DNA of 33,674 nt from a virus. The stretch covers positions 1 to 33,674 of the IMG/VR virus record IMGVR_UViG_3300024513_000051. The stretch is one strand, 5' to 3'. Positions 30,785-33,674 of the stretch are shown here, in pieces (positions within the stretch are counted from its first letter, which is position 1; each line of letters begins with the position of its first letter). Both the position numbers and the translations under genes were made by a program. Under the pieces are notes generated by a model. It made no database searches. It was not told the origin of the DNA and was given only the letters and a program-made list of their open reading frames with translations.

Positions 30785-31411
30785 CAAGTTCTTATCTTTT
30801 AAAACGTCGGGCGGGACAAGGCCAGATCTCTTTAATATATCCCAATAATCTGTAGAGTATACAAAAGCACTAAACACTATTCGGTCTTTACCTAGAACCT
30901 CAGTTACAGCATGTGTATATTCTTCGCTGCCTGGAAAAACCATTAAGGAGTTTTTCTTTGGCTTAATCGTAACTGGCTTATGCTTAAATACTAACTCTCC
31001 ACCGTCGTAGTCATCGTTAAAGTATAAAACTATACCCAAGGTAATCCATCGTGATTCGAAGTCACATTCTGGATGATTTTCATAGTGCCAAGACAAAGCA
31101 TGTCCACCTATAGTCTTGCACTTTGGGCATTCGCAGTTTTCTGGTTTTGATTCGTATTTTGTTAGTAGTGGAACAATTCTAAATTTTTGACTATCATTGT
31201 TTACAAGTAAAGAAACTTGCTTTGCTACATTTTCAATAAAATACTTTTCTTCTTCATTATTGGCAAATCTTCCTTGCAAGATGTTGTTATGTATATCATC
31301 TGCTCTTTCGCCAATCCAGTCAATGTTGGAAGATAAAACCTTACTTGCAACTTCGTCTGAAATAAAATCCTCAACATAAAGAATATTATCTTCTAGGTAT
31401 GTCTTATTCAT
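30782..31411 (-). CDS. 2OG-Fe(II) oxygenase with HxE motif and Cys insert
   Basis: A 209-residue oxygenase. H167 and R177 are the distal iron ligand and 2OG anchor, and VLYFNDDYDGGELVF is intact, but the first motif reads H109-Y-E111 rather than HxD. Glu replaces Asp in some family members, such as clavaminate synthase. Just before it lies an insert C93-x-C95-x2-C98-x5-H104 that could bind zinc; the other oxygenases here lack it. I start it at ATG 31411, with AGGAGG three bases upstream, rather than 63 bases further up, because the longer N terminus would be translated through a leader hairpin. It heads the leftward run. Confidence 0.83.
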   Translation of the reverse strand: MNKTYLEDNILYVEDFISDEVASKVLSSNIDWIGERADDIHNNILQGRFANNEEEKYFIENVAKQVSLLVNNDSQKFRIVPLLTKYESKPENCECPKCKTIGGHALSWHYENHPECDFESRWITLGIVLYFNDDYDGGELVFKHKPVTIKPKKNSLMVFPGSEEYTHAVTEVLGKDRIVFSAFVYSTDYWDILKRSGLVPPDVLKDKNL

Positions 31412-31425
31412 ACGCCTCCTGAAAA

Positions 31426-31471
31426 CTTGCCCCTTGATCGGTGGGTATGAGAGACAGACCAAGGGTGCAAG
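31426..31471 (-). promoter_or_regulatory. 5'-leader stem-loop of the leftward operon
   Basis: CTTGCCCCTTGATC (31426-31439) and GACCAAGGGTGCAAG (31457-31471) pair with one bulge and one G-U, a 14-pair stem. In the minus-strand RNA it begins within about three bases of the predicted +1 and ends just before AGGAGG. Confidence 0.6.
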
Positions 31472-31479
31472 CAATTTAA

Positions 31480-31488
31480 ATTATATCA
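31480..31488 (-). promoter_or_regulatory. Extended -10 promoter of the leftward operon
   Basis: The minus strand reads TGA-TATAAT, with predicted start near 31473. It has the same nine bases as the promoters at 10078, 21124, 28832 and 30776, but with a leader and a ribosome site. Confidence 0.6.
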
Positions 31489-31523
31489 TAACAGTACAAA
31501 ACGGACATTTATAAAGTCTATGG

Positions 31524-31552
31524 TTGCAGCATAAAAATCTTTGTGGTATAGT
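31524..31552 (+). promoter_or_regulatory. Possible rightward sigma-70 promoter
   Basis: TTGCAG, a 17-base spacer and TATAGT. It reads into a 130-base stretch with no gene, carrying two GGGGACTTT repeats, before the opposite-strand holin gene. It may make a small RNA or a long leader for the rightward operon. Confidence 0.4.
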
Positions 31553-31567
31553 GGGTATAGGGTTTGT

Positions 31568-31661
31568 GGGGACTTTGCACTAGAGATGCATTTCTTACTT
31601 CCACCATTAGATGTAACAAAAAATCTATGGGGGGAGGGGGGGACTTTCCCTCAGAGATACA
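31568..31661 (+). repeat. Two 23-base direct repeats with a G-rich run
   Basis: The units at 31568-31590 and 31639-31661 share GGGGACTTT at the start and AGAGATRCA at the end (18 of 23 positions), 71 bases apart. Before the second is a run of 14 bases, all G except one A. GAGGG and CCCTC flanking the second GGGGACTTT could pair. No open reading frame is visible here. Confidence 0.55.
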
Positions 31662-31690
31662 AATTATTTATATATTATATATAGAAGATA

Positions 31691-31966
31691 TTACTTATCG
31701 TTTTTAGCAATATGATCGATTAAAATCATATACATCTTATCAAGTTTAGAATTCATTTCTCTACGCATAATATCTGCTTCATCTTGACGTATTTTCATTT
31801 CTTTAACTTCTCTATTTGTTGCTTTAATTTCATCACGCATAGAGGATCCACCATTTGTCTTTAATTCTGAAAAATAATGTTTTACGAGAAAGTTGACAGA
31901 GCCAGCAAACAATGCTACAATTGATAGAATTGATAATATTAGAGCAGCCCAGTCTTTAGCATTCAT
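31691..31966 (-). CDS. Holin-like membrane protein
   Basis: A 91-residue protein with one membrane segment (ALILSILSIVALFAGSVNFL, residues 9-28), then SELKTNGGSSMRDEIKATNR and a charged coiled-coil tail to the C terminus. The LKxNGGSSxRD linker after a single helix is typical of a class of small phage holin-like proteins, often found with lysins in actinobacterial phages. It would make inner-membrane lesions at lysis, but a membrane-anchored assembly protein is also possible. There is no ribosome site; a TATAAT box (31977-31982, minus strand) ends ten bases before the ATG. Confidence 0.65.
   Translation of the reverse strand: MNAKDWAALILSILSIVALFAGSVNFLVKHYFSELKTNGGSSMRDEIKATNREVKEMKIRQDEADIMRREMNSKLDKMYMILIDHIAKNDK
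31893..31921 (+). promoter_or_regulatory. Near-consensus rightward promoter inside the holin gene
   Basis: TTGACA, a 17-base spacer and TACAAT preceded by TGC (extended -10). It lies antisense within the holin-like gene and would start RNA near 31928, about 72 bases before the ATG at 32000. Confidence 0.65.
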
Positions 31967-31999
31967 AACAAAACAAATTATAAGGGGAGTTTTTTAAAA

Positions 32000-32767
32000 A
32001 TGAAATCTAAAATACTTGAAACATTAGAGTATTCTAAAAATTTAATAATTTCCCCAGATATGGACGGTTTTCTTTCGGCGCAGTTATTAAATCGTTATAA
32101 CGGATCTCAGATTGTGGGCACGTATGACAAAAACATTCTATGTTTGGCAGATGGCATAAACCCGACAGAATGTTTGTTCGTCGATTGTGACATCAACAAT
32201 CCAGATTATGTTTCGGTTGGCAATCATATGCGTTTGTTAGATGACAATATGTCGTCGAAAAGTTTTAACCCAAATGTTCACTACGGCATTACAAAATATA
32301 GCGACAAGTTTCCATTCGCAACCGCATTTTTAATTGCGTTCGCAACAGAATTAGAAACATCGGCGACAGAGATGATACGCATGGCCTACGCTGACTCAAC
32401 CCTACGCAATATGGAATCTTACAGCGATAACATGCGAACTTGGTCTGATAGGATGAAATGTCCCGCAGTAGATTATGTCATTCGTAACTCAGATGTTGCC
32501 AAATATGCGGATGAGACTTTTAGGGCGGTATATCCAAACCAATCCTTCACATCCAAGAGATATGGCAAAGACCGTTATATACAAACCCTCAATACTTCAT
32601 TTGAGATAGAGGGCATATCCCACAAACCACTAGTATCAGGTGTCAAGTATATGTCCGATAAGATAGGTTTGACGACCATGAAGAAATATATGGCTGATAT
32701 TTTCTCATATGCTGAAGTATATTCAGGAGAGTATTCTGTTACCTATTATGATAAAATGGAATGGTGA
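32000..32767 (+). CDS. Unknown protein, possibly DHH-like phosphoesterase
   Basis: A 255-residue soluble protein. NLIISPDMDGFLSAQLLNRY (14-33) resembles the first DHH-family motif (a DxDG...SA pattern), and CLFVDCDINNPDYVSVGNHM (58-77) could be the second metal-binding region. The classic DHH triplet itself is not visible, so activity is doubtful. AAGGGGAG lies ten bases before the ATG. It opens the rightward operon and is followed without a gap by a zinc-ribbon-like gene. Confidence 0.4.
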   Translation: MKSKILETLEYSKNLIISPDMDGFLSAQLLNRYNGSQIVGTYDKNILCLADGINPTECLFVDCDINNPDYVSVGNHMRLLDDNMSSKSFNPNVHYGITKYSDKFPFATAFLIAFATELETSATEMIRMAYADSTLRNMESYSDNMRTWSDRMKCPAVDYVIRNSDVAKYADETFRAVYPNQSFTSKRYGKDRYIQTLNTSFEIEGISHKPLVSGVKYMSDKIGLTTMKKYMADIFSYAEVYSGEYSVTYYDKMEW

Positions 32768-32964
32768 CAGATGATGTTAAGTTTACTGACTTGTTTGATC
32801 CTGATCAGCCAAGAAGCGATAGGGAACTAATTGAGTCCCGCCTGGAAATATGCAATGGCTGTCAGTGGTTTAACAAGCGTATGGTAAAATGTAAAAAGTG
32901 TGGGTGTTTTATGAAGTTGAAAACAACTTTGAGAGCAGCCAAGTGTCCAATAGGAAAGTGGTGA
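32761..32964 (+). CDS. Small Cys-rich zinc-ribbon-like protein (copy 2)
   Basis: A 67-residue protein with EICNGCQWFNKRMVKCKKCG (29-48), CGCFMKLKTTLRAAKCP and the GKW ending shared with copy 1 at 23266-23496. The N-terminal halves differ. It overlaps the upstream gene; either ATG 32761 or GTG 32764 (GTGA overlap) could start it. The shared C-terminal codons GGAAAGTGG also serve as the ribosome site for the next gene. Probably binds zinc; function unknown. Confidence 0.68.
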   Translation: MVTDDVKFTDLFDPDQPRSDRELIESRLEICNGCQWFNKRMVKCKKCGCFMKLKTTLRAAKCPIGKW

Positions 32965-32967
32965 GAA

Positions 32968-33156
32968 ATGAATAAGGAAGATGTACTAAAGATCATGTTG
33001 GAAAGCATTAATGCTGATAACAGAGATTTATGCAAGAAGGCTGGAATGAGTGATGCAGATGCTGAATCTCAGATTGCTCAGTCTCAGCCTAGCCTAGGCT
33101 TCATACTTGGCAATATCTATGACAAGTTGAATGAGGCTGGCGTACTAGCGAAATAA
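32968..33156 (+). CDS. Hypothetical 62-residue protein
   Basis: Starts MNKEDVLKIMLESINADNRD and is a helical, acidic protein with one cysteine. No known motif. It lies between the zinc-ribbon-like gene and an oxygenase, starting three bases after the former's stop and overlapping the latter's start (TAATG), so it is part of the same operon. Confidence 0.6.
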   Translation: MNKEDVLKIMLESINADNRDLCKKAGMSDADAESQIAQSQPSLGFILGNIYDKLNEAGVLAK

Positions 33157-33674
33157 TGTACGCAAAAAAAATATCTCCAGACATTTATGTCGTAGAAGAC
33201 TTTGTTAGTGAATCAGAACGGTTAGAGGTTTTTGCCCTAATCAACTCACTATCAGAGTCTTCTTGGTATTCTGTCCAAACCAAGGAAACAGACTTCTTTT
33301 GGGGAAAACAGTTTACTCGTGAAGTAAGAGCCAATAAAGATGATATTTTAATTCGTTTGACAGATAGGGTTATGAACCTTGTCCAAGGAAGGTTTTTCGA
33401 TAATAACCAAGTTGACGGTGAGATAGTTAAAGGTTTTATCGATATTGGAATACATAGGTACTTTAAAGGTGATTACATAGGTGCTCATAGGGATAATCAT
33501 GAGTATTCTCCAGATACCGTCCGATTTGGCATATGTATCTATTACAACGATGATTATGAAGGTGGGGAACTTTTCTACCCCGAACTAGATATCACATACA
33601 AACCAAAAGCAGGAGATCTAGTCATACATGGTGGAAATATACTTCATCAATCATTACCAGTAACAAGTGATTCG
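33156..33674 (+). CDS. 2OG-Fe(II) oxygenase, cut by the window end
   Basis: The first 173 residues are visible. H111-R-D113 and H164 (NILHQSLPV) are the iron ligands, and IYYNDDYEGGELFYPELDIT is the family hallmark; the 2OG anchor would lie just beyond the window. It starts MYAKKISPDIYVVEDFVSES with a TAATG overlap. It is the only rightward member of the ten oxygenases here and is closer in style to the 6391-13452 group than to the glycosyltransferase-linked one. Confidence 0.85.
   Translation, partial: MYAKKISPDIYVVEDFVSESERLEVFALINSLSESSWYSVQTKETDFFWGKQFTREVRANKDDILIRLTDRVMNLVQGRFFDNNQVDGEIVKGFIDIGIHRYFKGDYIGAHRDNHEYSPDTVRFGICIYYNDDYEGGELFYPELDITYKPKAGDLVIHGGNILHQSLPVTSDS

Noticed and set aside
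31629-31641. Sequencing artefact at the G-rich run
   Set aside because: The run is interrupted by an A, and the flanking repeat units are well formed. It cannot be excluded without reads, but nothing in the sequence demands it.
1-33674. tRNA genes, integrase, transposase or attachment site
   Set aside because: No cloverleaf, recombinase motif, IS-type inverted ends or long terminal direct repeat was found on reading through.

Overview
The window is an AT-rich, densely packed stretch of a tailed double-stranded DNA phage genome (or an integrated copy of one). Most of it is a leftward (minus-strand) run of tail-fibre, baseplate-like and appendage genes with tiny gaps or 1-base TAATG/TGATG/TAGTG overlaps. 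There is no rRNA, tRNA, integrase, transposase or CRISPR array. The host cannot be read directly. A B12-dependent ribonucleotide reductase, a holin-like protein of the type common in actinobacterial phages, and many genes with a -10 box placed where it would give leaderless mRNA all fit an actinobacterial, perhaps freshwater, host; this is inference.

Layout. 1-4249: end of a cut-off gene, a small gene, and a 1228-residue LamG-type tail protein. 4270-6300: class II (adenosylcobalamin) ribonucleotide reductase. 6391-13452: seven prolyl-hydroxylase-like 2-oxoglutarate/Fe(II) (2OG) oxygenases interleaved with two related beta-rich proteins of unknown function and one other unknown. 13479-21115: a small unknown gene, an FN3 protein ending in a 115-residue Phe/Pro tract, and a series of fibre proteins. 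21124-21849: a self-contained rightward lysis cassette (promoter, leader hairpin, secreted lysozyme-like protein, terminator). 21787-25610: a GT60-like glycosyltransferase directly behind a 2OG oxygenase, small genes, and a PASTA protein full of Pro-Thr, Phe-Pro and cysteine repeats. 25618-30769: more fibre and baseplate-like genes, including a collagen-like protein. 30782-31411: another 2OG oxygenase. 31475-31999: a promoter-rich region with a holin-like gene. 32000-33674: a rightward operon (DHH-like protein, small zinc protein, small unknown, and a tenth 2OG oxygenase cut by the window end).

Main hypothesis. Ten intact-looking hydroxylases lie beside a glycosyltransferase whose eukaryotic relatives add GlcNAc to hydroxyproline. 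The same genome carries three kinds of proline-rich virion-like protein (Phe/Pro tracts, Pro-Thr tracts, collagen Gly-X-Y). This suggests a phage-encoded system that hydroxylates and then glycosylates prolines on tail appendages. The families and the gene order can be seen; the enzyme-substrate link is inferred.
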